From positions 2,790,001 to 2,854,000 of the forward strand of contig NZ_CP006664.1 of NCBI RefSeq assembly GCF_000264765.2: a stretch of 64,000 nucleotides of DNA, in the 5' to 3' direction. The position numbers and the translations under genes were made by a program. Under the pieces are notes generated by a model that ran no database searches, was not told where the DNA came from, and saw only the letters and a program-made list of their open reading frames with translations. This DNA comes from Edwardsiella anguillarum ET080813. GTDB lineage: Bacteria; Pseudomonadota; Gammaproteobacteria; Enterobacterales; Enterobacteriaceae. Shown here piece after piece: positions 8,225 to 20,146 of this stretch; the first letter of the stretch is position 1, and each line of letters opens with the position of its first letter.

Positions 8225-11200
8225 ATGGTGAATGCTTTTACTTTATCCCCCGCGCTCAGCGGCAACACCGCGGGCTCTGAGTCAACGGAGAGCCTTTCTC
8301 GCAGCGTTAGCCGCGTGGCCGCGCTGTTTCCTGCCGAGAGACGCGCGGCGGCGGAAGCGCAGTATCATCAGCTGCTGCAGCGGGGGGATGACTCTCTTGC
8401 GGCGCTGGAGAGCGCCGCCGCGCTGCGCCAGCTATGTAACGCGGACAGCCAAAGCGCGGTGACGGTGGATTATGATGATACGACACAGGATTTCACGCTC
8501 AGTATCGATGGGCAGTGCATCAGCCGCCATCGGGACGCCCGTCTGCTCGAGCAGCTCAATCTGAGCGAGACATCGCTGCTGGCACCACAGCGTCTGGCGC
8601 TGTTTAGCGATCCGCTGCGGTTTTTCTGCTGGCTAAAAGAGCTGGGGTCACCGCATCAGACGACGGCGCTGAGCGCGCATGTGGCGCCCCATGACGGATC
8701 GGCGCTGATCCTGAGCGCCAATGGTCATGAGGCGCTGCGCCTTCCGCTCGGGCAGATTGATGAGCGTGCCTGGGCTGAGGCGCATCGTCTGTTCCCGACG
8801 CTGGCGGAGACGCGCCCGGCGGAGGAGCACCGCATTCTCGATTTGCGGCCGCCGCACGCGCCGGTGGCGCTGCCGCCTCCGGCGCCGCTGCGGGACGACG
8901 CACTGGATGACCTGCTGCCCGCGCCGATAGCGCTCGGCTCGTTGCTGCAGATGCAGCGCCATACGTTTAATCTCCTGTTCCGGGTGAAGGACATGCTGGT
9001 CGGGGGGCCGACCGAGCCAGCCTATCAGGCGCTGTCCCGACGCATCGAGACCCTGAATCACACGCTGGCGACGCTGCGTACGACGCTGACCACGGTGCGG
9101 CAGCAGAGTGAGACGCTACTCGCCCCTGCGGAGGCGCTGGGCGCGGAGATTGCCGAAGAGCAAAGGGCGCAGGAGGCGGTTCGCCAAGCGCTGCAGGCGG
9201 TGTTGACCGAATGCGCGGGGATCGAGGGGGGGCCAGAGGCGCCGCCGGTGATACAGCGTATCCGCGCACAGGCGCTGCATGTGGCCGATCGCCTGGCCGC
9301 GCTGGAACAGCGGATGGATGGGGTCGCGCAGAGTGAGTCCCCCACGGGTGAGCGGGGCGTATGGCGGGCCCGCCTGGCGCAGGTGAGCGCCCAGCTTGGC
9401 GATGGCGCCGGCGCTGTCGGCGACGACGATCGCCTGTGGCTGGCGCTGGTTCAGCAGGCGCAGGGAGAGGCGGGCGCCCCCGACGCGACCCGTTTACGCC
9501 AGGCGGTCGCTCGGGTGATGCAAAGCGGAGTGAGTCTGCCGGATACGGCGGTCGCCCAGCGTCTGCTGGCAGCCTGTTATCCCTACGTCGCGTCGCTCCG
9601 GGAGGATACCGCGGCGCTGCCGGCGCCGGATAGCCTGCTTATCGATCGGGAGCGCTATTCTCAACTGAGCGCCCTGCGCCGCACCACGCTGCAGGAGCGC
9701 GATCGCACCCTGCAGCTACAGCAGCTGCTCAGCGACGCCAGCCAGCAGGCGCAGGAAACCCTGCGGCGCGATCTGGATGAGATTAAGGGTAACCCGGATT
9801 ACTTCAGCGCATTTAAACAGCGCAGCCAGGCGCTGGACGCGCTCGAGGACTATTTTTCCCGGCGCTGGTCGCCCGGCGTCGATACGGACGATAGCGATGG
9901 CGCTGCGGCGCCGATCCCCCATGAGCCGGCTTTGGAAGGCCTGCTGTATCTCTGTGCCCGCAGCGGCCCGGCCACCGTTAACCGCGATCGCTTGCTGTTG
10001 GATAACGACACGTTCGTCGCAGAGGATATTGCGGTGAGCGAGGCCGTGCTGCGGGAGTATCAGCGTTTGGCGCCCGCCGCGCAGGCTCGGGTCCAGACGA
10101 TCGCCGCGGACTGCCTGCAGTTAGAGCATCAAATTGATTATCATAGTGAATTTCATCAGAACGCAGGGGTTAACTTCCCACAGGCGCTAGCGCAGGGCAC
10201 GCTACGGGCGCAGTTTATGGCGGATCCTGAGGGCTATCTGGCCTTTTTCCAGCAGCGGGATCGGCTGCTGCAGCGCTACCAGGACAGCGTCGCGGCGCTG
10301 GCTTCGCAGCTGCCCGACGCCGAGGCCCCACACGGGGTGCTGAACCGGGCGCTGACGGAGATTAACGCCGAACGGCGGGTGATAGCGGCGCTGCTGCGCA
10401 GCGGAGAGACGCTGGCGGCCGTGGATAGGCTGGGGCACACTCTGGCCGCGCAAACGGCCACGTCTGCCCGGCTGGCGGCGGAGATCACGACGGCGGCCCA
10501 GCCGTTTGACGGCGCGCTGGCCACCATCAATCAGCAGGTGTATCAGCTGCGCAGCGCGGCCCTGAGAGCGATGACGGCGGAGACCGACGGGATGGTGCGT
10601 CAGCGCGATGCGCTGCGACAGGGAAAGGAGAGTGGGAGCGACGTCGTGTCGCAACTGGCGCAGCTTGAGCAGCGTATCGCCAGCAACAGCGCCGCCTTTC
10701 GCGTGGCGCTCTTGGCGCTGCAGCAGGAGCAGCAGCGGGCTGATGGGCCCGGCGGCGGCGGTTATCCCAAGGACATTTATTGGAGCAGCTGGCTGCTCGC
10801 GCAGATGGGAGACAAGGTCTCCTCGCTGCTGGGGGCGCGCATGGACAAGCCGCGGGATTTGCTGCTGCAGTACCAGCTGGCATTGAGCGGAAAAGGTATC
10901 GTCGCGGCCTCCCTGGAGCTGATGCAGGCGCTGCGCAAGCTGCCGACCGATCCCACCCAGGCGTTGACGGAGCTGGGATTTACCCCGAGCCAGCTGCTGG
11001 CCTGGGCCAGTGCGTATCCGCAGGAGCTCGCGTACCTCTCCAGCAATTTGGATCATACCTACCACGCGCTGGTCGCGACGGGATCGTCGACGCTCCTCGG
11101 CGATATGTTTCATACGGCCTGGCAGCGAGGGACGACGGCCAGCGTGATACAGGATACGCTGTTTGGCAAGCGTGAGCCGGTGGTGGGCGTGACGGACGCG

Positions 11201-12292
11201 AAGCCGATGCCGCCGGCTCTGATCATGCTGTTGAGCATGGCTGACTGGGCCCCCTATGCCGCCGGCGGCGTTAAGGGCATGCTGAGTCAGAATCTCGGGG
11301 GCGTGGTGGCCGGCGGTCTCGGCGGGGCCCTGTTTGGCGGCGGGGTGGCAACGGTGGCGCTGACCTCCATTTTGCAGTTTGTGGTGGGGGCGGCCCAGGC
11401 GCAGGCAGAGAAGGGGATCGCGGATAAGGTGGCCGAGCAGCGGCGAACCAACGTAGTCGTCAATGCGGTGCTCCGCGGGATGCAGCTGGACTCGTCGGCC
11501 AGTATCAATGAGCGTATTCAGCGCGTGACGGCGTATGCGATGCAGCGGGAGGCGTTACGCAGTGCGGGAACGATTGGCCGCGATCTCGCGGAGGAGGGGA
11601 AGCGGGGGGTGATAGGACGCATGCTCCAGGATATGTCCCTGACCTGGAAGCACGCCAGCGGCGCCCAGAGAGCGCTGTTGGTCGCGGCCAGCGTGGCTGC
11701 TCCGCTGTTGATCGGCGGCGTAACGCTGGGCTTTCTGGCGCTTGGGCCGCTGGGACTTCTGCCTGCCGGGATTATCGCCATCGGGGCCGCGTTGTTCAGC
11801 GGGGCGCTGACGACCGGCAGCCTGTGGAACTCGATGGTATCCTGGCTGATGCCCGAGCTGGGCCAGCGGGCGCAGCGGGAGATGAACGGCGACATATTGG
11901 AGAGGGCCTTGGCAAAGGCGCGTGAAGAGGCGGGGATACAGATGGCGAAAACGCTGGCGCAGATCGACGTGCGCGATCGGCACACGCTTGACGAGATACA
12001 GCGTCAGGGGGGTCAGCAGCTGACGCATCGGCTGGATACCCTGGCGGGTGAGCTGCGGAAGCAGACGGCGTTCGCCTCGCTGTCACCCCAGGAGGTCGGT
12101 GAGCAGTTTGACCTTGCGCTACGGCAGGCGGCGTCGGAGTCAGCGCCGCACCTGCCCTTGAATATGAAGGCGGAGGCCATCATACAGGCGGGGCTCAGCG
12201 TACAGCAGGCGGAGGAGATCCGCGATGAAATAGAGCAGGCGCTGTGGCAGCACAGCCCGCTGAGCGGAGAGGGGACGGCGGCGGCGATATAG
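8225..12292 (+). CDS. eseJ: T3SS effector EseJ, very large
   Basis: A 1355-residue protein from the ATG at 8225. GGGAGGT at 8211-8217 is correctly spaced for this start; a TTG 15 bases earlier would give 1360. Size and position beside esrB match EseJ of Edwardsiella (about 1359 aa), a translocated effector reported to affect adhesion and host reactive oxygen. There is no signal peptide, as expected for T3SS cargo. The N-terminal two-thirds is rich in A, Q, L and R and predicted helical or coiled-coil. Two glycine-rich hydrophobic stretches lie at about residues 1015-1065 and 1155-1205 and look membrane-active. I see no enzymatic motif. Convergent with katG. Confidence 0.85.
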   Translation: MVNAFTLSPALSGNTAGSESTESLSRSVSRVAALFPAERRAAAEAQYHQLLQRGDDSLAALESAAALRQLCNADSQSAVTVDYDDTTQDFTLSIDGQCISRHRDARLLEQLNLSETSLLAPQRLALFSDPLRFFCWLKELGSPHQTTALSAHVAPHDGSALILSANGHEALRLPLGQIDERAWAEAHRLFPTLAETRPAEEHRILDLRPPHAPVALPPPAPLRDDALDDLLPAPIALGSLLQMQRHTFNLLFRVKDMLVGGPTEPAYQALSRRIETLNHTLATLRTTLTTVRQQSETLLAPAEALGAEIAEEQRAQEAVRQALQAVLTECAGIEGGPEAPPVIQRIRAQALHVADRLAALEQRMDGVAQSESPTGERGVWRARLAQVSAQLGDGAGAVGDDDRLWLALVQQAQGEAGAPDATRLRQAVARVMQSGVSLPDTAVAQRLLAACYPYVASLREDTAALPAPDSLLIDRERYSQLSALRRTTLQERDRTLQLQQLLSDASQQAQETLRRDLDEIKGNPDYFSAFKQRSQALDALEDYFSRRWSPGVDTDDSDGAAAPIPHEPALEGLLYLCARSGPATVNRDRLLLDNDTFVAEDIAVSEAVLREYQRLAPAAQARVQTIAADCLQLEHQIDYHSEFHQNAGVNFPQALAQGTLRAQFMADPEGYLAFFQQRDRLLQRYQDSVAALASQLPDAEAPHGVLNRALTEINAERRVIAALLRSGETLAAVDRLGHTLAAQTATSARLAAEITTAAQPFDGALATINQQVYQLRSAALRAMTAETDGMVRQRDALRQGKESGSDVVSQLAQLEQRIASNSAAFRVALLALQQEQQRADGPGGGGYPKDIYWSSWLLAQMGDKVSSLLGARMDKPRDLLLQYQLALSGKGIVAASLELMQALRKLPTDPTQALTELGFTPSQLLAWASAYPQELAYLSSNLDHTYHALVATGSSTLLGDMFHTAWQRGTTASVIQDTLFGKREPVVGVTDAKPMPPALIMLLSMADWAPYAAGGVKGMLSQNLGGVVAGGLGGALFGGGVATVALTSILQFVVGAAQAQAEKGIADKVAEQRRTNVVVNAVLRGMQLDSSASINERIQRVTAYAMQREALRSAGTIGRDLAEEGKRGVIGRMLQDMSLTWKHASGAQRALLVAASVAAPLLIGGVTLGFLALGPLGLLPAGIIAIGAALFSGALTTGSLWNSMVSWLMPELGQRAQREMNGDILERALAKAREEAGIQMAKTLAQIDVRDRHTLDEIQRQGGQQLTHRLDTLAGELRKQTAFASLSPQEVGEQFDLALRQAASESAPHLPLNMKAEAIIQAGLSVQQAEEIRDEIEQALWQHSPLSGEGTAAAI

Positions 12293-12361
12293 CCGGGCAT
12301 GCCGCTATAGAACGAGCGGGTTGGCAGGGACGCCGGGCGGCGCTGACGGTATCAAAAGCAA

Positions 12362-12384
12362 CCCCCGGCATTGCCGGGGGCTGT
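12362..12384. terminator. Terminator between eseJ and katG
   Basis: A strong G+C hairpin (CCCCCGGC / GCCGGGGG with a three-base loop) lies in the gap between two convergent genes. On the katG strand it is followed by TTGCTTTT, a good intrinsic terminator tail; on the eseJ strand the tail is weaker. Confidence 0.75.
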
Positions 12385-12427
12385 GTCTGGATTTACGCCG
12401 CCGGGTCAGGCGGCGTCGCACCATTAC

Positions 12428-14602
<2,175 letters not shown>

Positions 14603-15414
14603 TTATCGCACCTTCAGTAAATTTATGGAGTACTGTTCAGGTCATTACTGCGGATAACCCATTGCGTGATGGATCGCTGCTTTCGTTTTATTCCTTAACG
14701 ATTATACGTGCTAATGATTTTTTGTCCGGTCTGCATGCCCAATTTCTGAAATAGGAACAATCGATTAATCTATCGAACTTGATTGTTATTTCCTGTTAAT
14801 CAAGCCCGTCAATACGTTTCCCTGCCCGATGACTTTTGCTTGGCAGCGCCGCTGGGGACGCGCTCAGTATCTATAGGGTGGCGCGTCGTGCGGCGGTGTG
14901 CCGATCGGGCCGTTTATCTGACGACAGCCGCAAAAGCGGCCGTCGCGCCTTCGGACGCCGTCGGTTTTTAGGACGATTCGGTAACGCCTTGCTACTCCGG
15001 TCGGTGGTGTTGGTAATAGATTCTGTTGTTTTGCCCATTTCATGGTGCTATTTGTTGTTATGGTTATTAAATTAGGTGTTTTGTGTTGATTTTCCCACTG
15101 ATAATGTTCTTTTGTCCAGGTAGCAGGGCGCCGCTTGGCGCGCGGCGAGGGGGGCAGACAGGGCAGCCCCGCTGGGGTGAACCGATGGCACCGATAACAT
15201 TCTGATGGAATATTTTTGTTTATCCGCATAAATTCATTTTTAGCTTCTTGGCGATTTAAAAATAGCTTTTTGGGAGGTGTTTAAATTATCGCCATAACAT
15301 AAAGTTATTCTCTCTTTTTTTCTTGATTGTGGTCATGAAAAAATACGTTATTTTTATTTATCTGTATGAAATGTATAGGGTAAATATCAATTAAGAACAT
15401 TGTACTTTATAAAC
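14603..15414. other. Gene-free gap between katG and tdcA
   Basis: Roughly 800 bases with no supportable gene. The outer parts (14640-14800 and 15180-15414) are A+T-rich and promoter-like. The centre (about 14820-15180) is G+C-rich and contains a short hairpin near 14921-14942 (GCCGC-AAAA-GCGGC) without a T tract. Reading frames here on both strands lack ribosome sites and recognisable content. It could be scar DNA or carry an unrecognised RNA. Confidence 0.4.
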
Positions 15415-15430
15415 TGTGAGCAATAACACA
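15415..15430 (+). promoter_or_regulatory. CRP-like site upstream of tdcA
   Basis: The sequence TGTGAGCAATAACACA matches the CRP consensus TGTGA-N6-TCACA with one mismatch. It lies about 60 bases before the tdcA start. The E. coli tdc operon depends on CRP-cAMP, so the site is in the expected place. No separate tdcR gene is seen upstream. Confidence 0.65.
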
Positions 15431-15488
15431 TCCCCCCATAACCCTATTTAGTAGAGTTCAATACCACCCGCTGAGAGAATAAGTGCTA

Positions 15489-16436
15489 ATGAATATGAAC
15501 ACCTTTATTCTACCCAAAACGCAACACCTTGTGGTCTTTCAGGAGGTCATCAGAAGCGGCTCAATTGGGGCTGCAGCCAAGCGTTTAGGAATTTCTCAAC
15601 CGGCGGTAAGCAAGACCATCAGCGAGATGGAAGACTATTTTGGTATCGAGGTTATCATTCGTAAAAATACCGGCGTCACGCTGACCAGTGCGGGGCAGGT
15701 GCTGCTGAACTATTCCGAGTCAATCACCCGTGAAATGAAGAATATGGTCAGTGAGATCAATAGTCTGAGCTGTAGTAGCGTAGCCGATGTCGCCTTTGGT
15801 TTTCCCTCCCTGATCGGCTTTACCTTCCTGTCGCAGATGATTAAGACATTTAAAAGCGTCTTTCCCAGCGCGCAGGTGTCGATGTTTGAAGCTCAGCTTT
15901 CATCCTTTTTCCCGGCGATCCGTGATGGCCGTCTGGATTTTGCCATCGGTACGCTGAGCGACGATATGCAGCTGCAGGATCTGCACGTCGAACCGCTGTT
16001 TGATTCAGAGTTTGTCGTCGTCGCCAATAAGTCCCGCAGCGGCAGTGGCCCGCTGACGCTGGAGGCTCTACGGCATGAGCAGTGGGTACTGCCGCAAACC
16101 GATATGGGATATTATAAACAGCTACTCAGTATTCTGAATAAGCACCAGATTGACACCGCTAATATCATAAAAACCGACTCAGTCGTCACGATCTATAATT
16201 TGGTGCTCAATGCAAATTTCCTTACCGTGATCCCCTGCGATATGACGACCCCCTTCGGCTCAAACCAGTTTATGACCCTGGCGATTGAGGATGCGCTGCC
16301 AATCGCACATTATGCCGCAATTTGGTCAAAAAACTATAAGATTAAAAAATCCGCTCTGCTGTTGGTCGAGTTGGCTAAGCAGTATTGTCCAAGCCAGTGT
16401 GCCAAATATAAACAGCCCGTCGCCGCTGAGCAGTAG
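15489..16436 (+). CDS. tdcA: LysR-type transcriptional activator TdcA
   Basis: 315 residues from the ATG at 15489; E. coli TdcA is 312. Alternative starts are GTG 15483 and ATG 15495. The N-terminal winged helix-turn-helix is almost identical to E. coli ('TQHLVVFQEVIRSGSIG'), followed by the LysR effector domain ('FGFPSLIGFTFLSQM', 'DSVVTIYNLVLNANFLTVIPCDM'). It activates the tdc operon for threonine and serine degradation under anaerobic conditions. First gene of the operon and about 100 bases ahead of tdcB. Confidence 0.95.
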   Translation: MNMNTFILPKTQHLVVFQEVIRSGSIGAAAKRLGISQPAVSKTISEMEDYFGIEVIIRKNTGVTLTSAGQVLLNYSESITREMKNMVSEINSLSCSSVADVAFGFPSLIGFTFLSQMIKTFKSVFPSAQVSMFEAQLSSFFPAIRDGRLDFAIGTLSDDMQLQDLHVEPLFDSEFVVVANKSRSGSGPLTLEALRHEQWVLPQTDMGYYKQLLSILNKHQIDTANIIKTDSVVTIYNLVLNANFLTVIPCDMTTPFGSNQFMTLAIEDALPIAHYAAIWSKNYKIKKSALLLVELAKQYCPSQCAKYKQPVAAEQ

Positions 16437-16532
16437 CACGTTAGATTAACGAATGTGGGTAATTAAACGATACCCACAGGATCAGTATTGTCGTTGGCTT
16501 TGAATATAAATTACTCTTATAGAGAGGATAGC

Positions 16533-17522
16533 ATGCATATTACATATGATCTTCCCGTTAGCATTGATGATATTCAAGCAGCAAAAACCAGACTCTCCGG
16601 AAAAATATATAAAACAGGGATGCCGCGCTCTAATTATCTGAGCGAACGCTGTAAGGGCGAAATATTTTTGAAGTTTGAAAATATGCAGCGTACCGGTTCG
16701 TTTAAAATTCGCGGCGCGTTCAATAAGCTCAGCTCCCTGACGGATAGCGAGCGACGTAAAGGGGTGGTGGCCTGCTCTGCCGGTAACCATGCCCAGGGGG
16801 TTTCACTCTCCTGCGCCATGCTGGGGATCGACGGTAAGGTCGTCATGCCGACCAGTGCGCCCAAATCTAAGGTCGCGGCAACCAGTGACTATTCGGCAGA
16901 GGTCGTGCTACACGGCAATAACTTTAACGAAACTATCGAAAAAGTGAGCGAGATTGTCGAGATGGAAGGACGGATATTTATTCCGCCCTACGATGATCCG
17001 CTGGTGATTGCCGGCCAGGGGACCATCGGTCTGGAGATTTTAGAGGATCTCTATGATGTCGATAATGTTATTGTACCGGTCGGCGGCGGTGGGCTGATAG
17101 CCGGTATTGCCATTGCGATTAAATCGGTTAACCCGACCATCCGTATTATCGGCGTGCAATCGGAAAACGTACACGGTATGGCGGCGTCCTATTACGGCGG
17201 GGAGATCGCCTCTCACCGTACGGGCGGTACGCTGGCCGACGGCTGCGATGTCTCTCGGCCAGGGAACCTGACCTTTGAGATCGCCCGCGAGCTGGTTGAC
17301 GACATGGTTCTGGTCAGTGAAGAGGAGATCCGGGCCAGCATGGTGGCGCTGATCCAGCGCAATAAGGTGATTACCGAAGGGGCCGGCGCCTTAGCCTCTG
17401 CCGCACTGCTGAGTGGAAAGCTCGATCAGTATATTAAAGGGCGCAAAAGCGTCAGCATCATCTCCGGTGGGAATATTGATCTCTCCCGCGTTTCGCAAAT
17501 CACCGGGCTGGTAGGCGCCTGA
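16533..17522 (+). CDS. tdcB: Catabolic threonine/serine dehydratase TdcB
   Basis: 329 residues from ATG 16533, exactly the length of E. coli TdcB; the frame is open further upstream but the family start MHITYDLPV fixes this codon. PLP-binding lysine is K58 in '[14 protein letters not shown]', and the glycine-rich phosphate loop '[12 protein letters not shown]' is present. Converts threonine to 2-oxobutyrate and serine to pyruvate with release of ammonia, supplying substrate to TdcE. Allosterically activated by AMP in E. coli. 21 bases ahead of tdcC. Confidence 0.97.
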   Translation: MHITYDLPVSIDDIQAAKTRLSGKIYKTGMPRSNYLSERCKGEIFLKFENMQRTGSFKIRGAFNKLSSLTDSERRKGVVACSAGNHAQGVSLSCAMLGIDGKVVMPTSAPKSKVAATSDYSAEVVLHGNNFNETIEKVSEIVEMEGRIFIPPYDDPLVIAGQGTIGLEILEDLYDVDNVIVPVGGGGLIAGIAIAIKSVNPTIRIIGVQSENVHGMAASYYGGEIASHRTGGTLADGCDVSRPGNLTFEIARELVDDMVLVSEEEIRASMVALIQRNKVITEGAGALASAALLSGKLDQYIKGRKSVSIISGGNIDLSRVSQITGLVGA

Positions 17523-17543
17523 TTTTTTATGTGAGGATAAGAT

Positions 17544-18875
17544 ATGAGTAGCACTGACAGTGTCGTTACGGGTCAGGCCAAGGTGACCACGTGGCGCAAA
17601 ACGGATACACGCTGGGTTTTAGGGTTGTTCGGCACGGCGATCGGAGCCGGCGTTTTGTTTTTTCCGATCAGCGCCGGTATCGGTGGACTGCTGCCGATTA
17701 TTTTCATGCTTATTCTTGCTTTTCCCATCGCGTTCTTTTGCCATCGCGCGTTGGCCCGTCTGTGTCTGTCCGGGCACAGCGCATCGGATAATATTACCGA
17801 TACCGTCGATCAGCACTTCGGCCATGTCGGTGGCGTGGTGATCACCTTCCTGTATTTTTTTGCCATCTGTCCGCTGCTGTGGATCTACGGCGTGACCATC
17901 ACCAATACGTTTATTGCCTTCTGGGAGCATCAGCTGCTGCTACCGGCCATTAACCGCGGCGTGGTGGCGCTGGCGATCCTGCTGGTCATGGCGTTTTTTA
18001 TCTACTTCGGCAAGGATTTAATGGTTAAGGTGATGGGATATCTGGTCTTTCCCTTCATTACCTGCCTGGTGCTGATCTCCCTGTCGCTGATCCCCTACTG
18101 GACGAGTGACATCTTTACCAGCTTTGACATGCACAGCCTGAGTCTGTTCGGCAGCCATGGCATTCTGGTAACCGTATGGCTGGGGATCGCGATTATGGTG
18201 TTCTCCTTCAACTTTTCCCCCATCGTCTCGTCGTTTGTGGTCTCCAAACGCGAAGAGTATGAGGCGGAGTTTGGCCGGGAATATACCGAGCAAAAGTGTG
18301 CGAAGATCATCTCGCGCGCCAGCGTGCTGATGGTGGTGGTGGTGATGTTCTTTGCCTTTAGCTGCCTGTTTACCCTGTCGCCGCAGGATATGGCGCAGGC
18401 TAAACAGCAGAACATTCCCATTCTCTCCTATCTGGCCAACCACTTCAGCTCGCTGGGCAGCGGGAAATCTACTTATGCCACCGTTTTGGAGTATGCCGCA
18501 TCGATTATCGCCCTGGTGGCTATTTTTAAATCGTTCTTTGGTCATTACCTGGGAACCCTGGAGGGGTTGAACGGTTTGATCATTAAATTTGGTTACCATG
18601 GAGAGAAGTCACAGGCGCCGATGAAGAAGCTCAATATGATCAGCATGGTCATCATTATGGGCTCTACCTGGGTCATCGCATATCTCAACCCGAATATTCT
18701 GGATCTGATCGGTGCGATGGGCGCCCCGATTATTGCTGCACTGCTGTGTCTGCTGCCGATGTATGCGGTATGGCGGGTTCCTGCGCTGGCGAAATATAAA
18801 GGCAAAGCCTCTAACTATTTTGTCACGATTATCGGCCTGCTTACCATCCTGAATATTGTTTATCAGCTGATGTAA
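17544..18875 (+). CDS. tdcC: Threonine/serine:proton symporter TdcC
   Basis: A 443-residue inner-membrane transporter with about 11 hydrophobic helices, equal in length to E. coli TdcC (HAAAP family). The first helix region '[25 protein letters not shown]' is the conserved unwound-helix substrate site. It imports threonine and serine for the dehydratase encoded just upstream. Start ATG at 17544 with GAGGATA upstream. Confidence 0.96.
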   Translation: MSSTDSVVTGQAKVTTWRKTDTRWVLGLFGTAIGAGVLFFPISAGIGGLLPIIFMLILAFPIAFFCHRALARLCLSGHSASDNITDTVDQHFGHVGGVVITFLYFFAICPLLWIYGVTITNTFIAFWEHQLLLPAINRGVVALAILLVMAFFIYFGKDLMVKVMGYLVFPFITCLVLISLSLIPYWTSDIFTSFDMHSLSLFGSHGILVTVWLGIAIMVFSFNFSPIVSSFVVSKREEYEAEFGREYTEQKCAKIISRASVLMVVVVMFFAFSCLFTLSPQDMAQAKQQNIPILSYLANHFSSLGSGKSTYATVLEYAASIIALVAIFKSFFGHYLGTLEGLNGLIIKFGYHGEKSQAPMKKLNMISMVIIMGSTWVIAYLNPNILDLIGAMGAPIIAALLCLLPMYAVWRVPALAKYKGKASNYFVTIIGLLTILNIVYQLM

Positions 18876-18905
18876 TTCGGCGATCGGACGATGGGGAGTC
18901 ATAAA

Positions 18906-20114
18906 ATGGATGAGTATCCAGTCGTGCTGGTGATAAACAGCGGATCGTCTTCGATTAAGTTTTCCGTGCTGGACGCTCAGCGCTGTGAGGTGCTGCTGTC
19001 CGGCATCGCCGAAGGCATCAATAGCGGCAGCGCGACGCTGTCGGTGAACGGCGCGGCGCCGGTCGCGCTGGCGCAGCAGGGCTATGAGCCGGCGCTGGTC
19101 GCTATCTGCGCCGAGTTGGAGAAGCGCAGCCTGATTGAGAGCGTGGCCTTAATCGGCCACCGGGTCGCGCACGGCGGCAATCTGTTTCAGCAGTCGGCGA
19201 TCGTGGACGATGAGGTGATGGAGAAGATTCGCCGGATCTCGCCGTTGGCGCCGCTGCACAACTATGCCAACCTGAGCGGTATGGTCTCCGCTCGACATCT
19301 GTTTCCCGGTGTGACCCAGGTGGCGGTGTTTGATACCAGCTTTCATCAGACGCTGGCGCCGGAGGCCTGGCTGTACGCCCTGCCATACCGTTATGCGCAG
19401 GAGTATGGCGTGCGGCGCTACGGTTTTCACGGCACCTCGCATCGCTATGTGTCGCAGCGGGCTCATCATCTGCTGGGGCTCGCTGAGGCCGACTCCGGGC
19501 TGGTGATTGCGCACCTTGGCAATGGGGCCTCTATCTGCGCGGTGCGCAACGGACGCAGCGTCGATACCTCCATGGGGATGACGCCGCTGGAGGGGCTGAT
19601 GATGGGCACCCGCAGCGGCGACGTCGACTTTGGGGCGCTGGCCTGGATCGCCAGCCAGACCGGTCAGTCGATCGCCGATCTGGAGCAGATGGTGAACACC
19701 GAGTCGGGGCTGCTGGGGATCTCCGGACTGTCGTCGGATCTGCGGGTCTTGGAGAGGGCGCAGCGGGAGGGGCATCGGCGGGCCGATTTGGCGATCCGCA
19801 CCTTTGTCCACCGCATTGCGCGCCATATCGGCGGGCACGCCGCCTCGCTGCGGCGTCTGGACGGCATCATCTTTACCGGCGGGATCGGTGAGAATTCGGC
19901 GCTGATCCGGCGGATGGTGCTGGAACATTTATCCGTATTCGGTATTACGCTGGCGCCGGATAAAAATAATCTTCCCGGTAGCGCAGGTGAAAGAATTATA
20001 TCCGGAGAGGACTCAGCCGTTATTTGCGCAGTAATTCCTACCGATGAAGAGAGAATGATTGCTCTGGATGCACTGCGTCTGGGAAAAATGATGCCATCGA
20101 TTGAATACGTATAA
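18906..20114 (+). CDS. tdcD: Propionate/acetate kinase TdcD
   Basis: 402 residues from ATG 18906 (preceded by GGGGAG), the exact length of E. coli TdcD; an upstream in-frame start would add five residues with no support. Acetokinase-family motifs: '[17 protein letters not shown]' near the N terminus, '[17 protein letters not shown]', '[11 protein letters not shown]' and '[16 protein letters not shown]'. Transfers phosphate from propionyl phosphate to ADP, yielding ATP and propionate, the energy step of the pathway. Confidence 0.96.
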   Translation: MDEYPVVLVINSGSSSIKFSVLDAQRCEVLLSGIAEGINSGSATLSVNGAAPVALAQQGYEPALVAICAELEKRSLIESVALIGHRVAHGGNLFQQSAIVDDEVMEKIRRISPLAPLHNYANLSGMVSARHLFPGVTQVAVFDTSFHQTLAPEAWLYALPYRYAQEYGVRRYGFHGTSHRYVSQRAHHLLGLAEADSGLVIAHLGNGASICAVRNGRSVDTSMGMTPLEGLMMGTRSGDVDFGALAWIASQTGQSIADLEQMVNTESGLLGISGLSSDLRVLERAQREGHRRADLAIRTFVHRIARHIGGHAASLRRLDGIIFTGGIGENSALIRRMVLEHLSVFGITLAPDKNNLPGSAGERIISGEDSAVICAVIPTDEERMIALDALRLGKMMPSIEYV

Positions 20115-20146
20115 TTTATTCATTGTTATCTAAAGAGAGTATTTCC

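Noticed and set aside
10202-11113. 303-codon open frame antisense to eseJ
   Set aside because: Shadow of the high-G+C effector gene; arginine/glutamine-rich without a recognisable fold.
14783-15229. Short frames in the katG-tdcA gap
   Set aside because: Overlapping on both strands, no start signals, no recognisable sequence.
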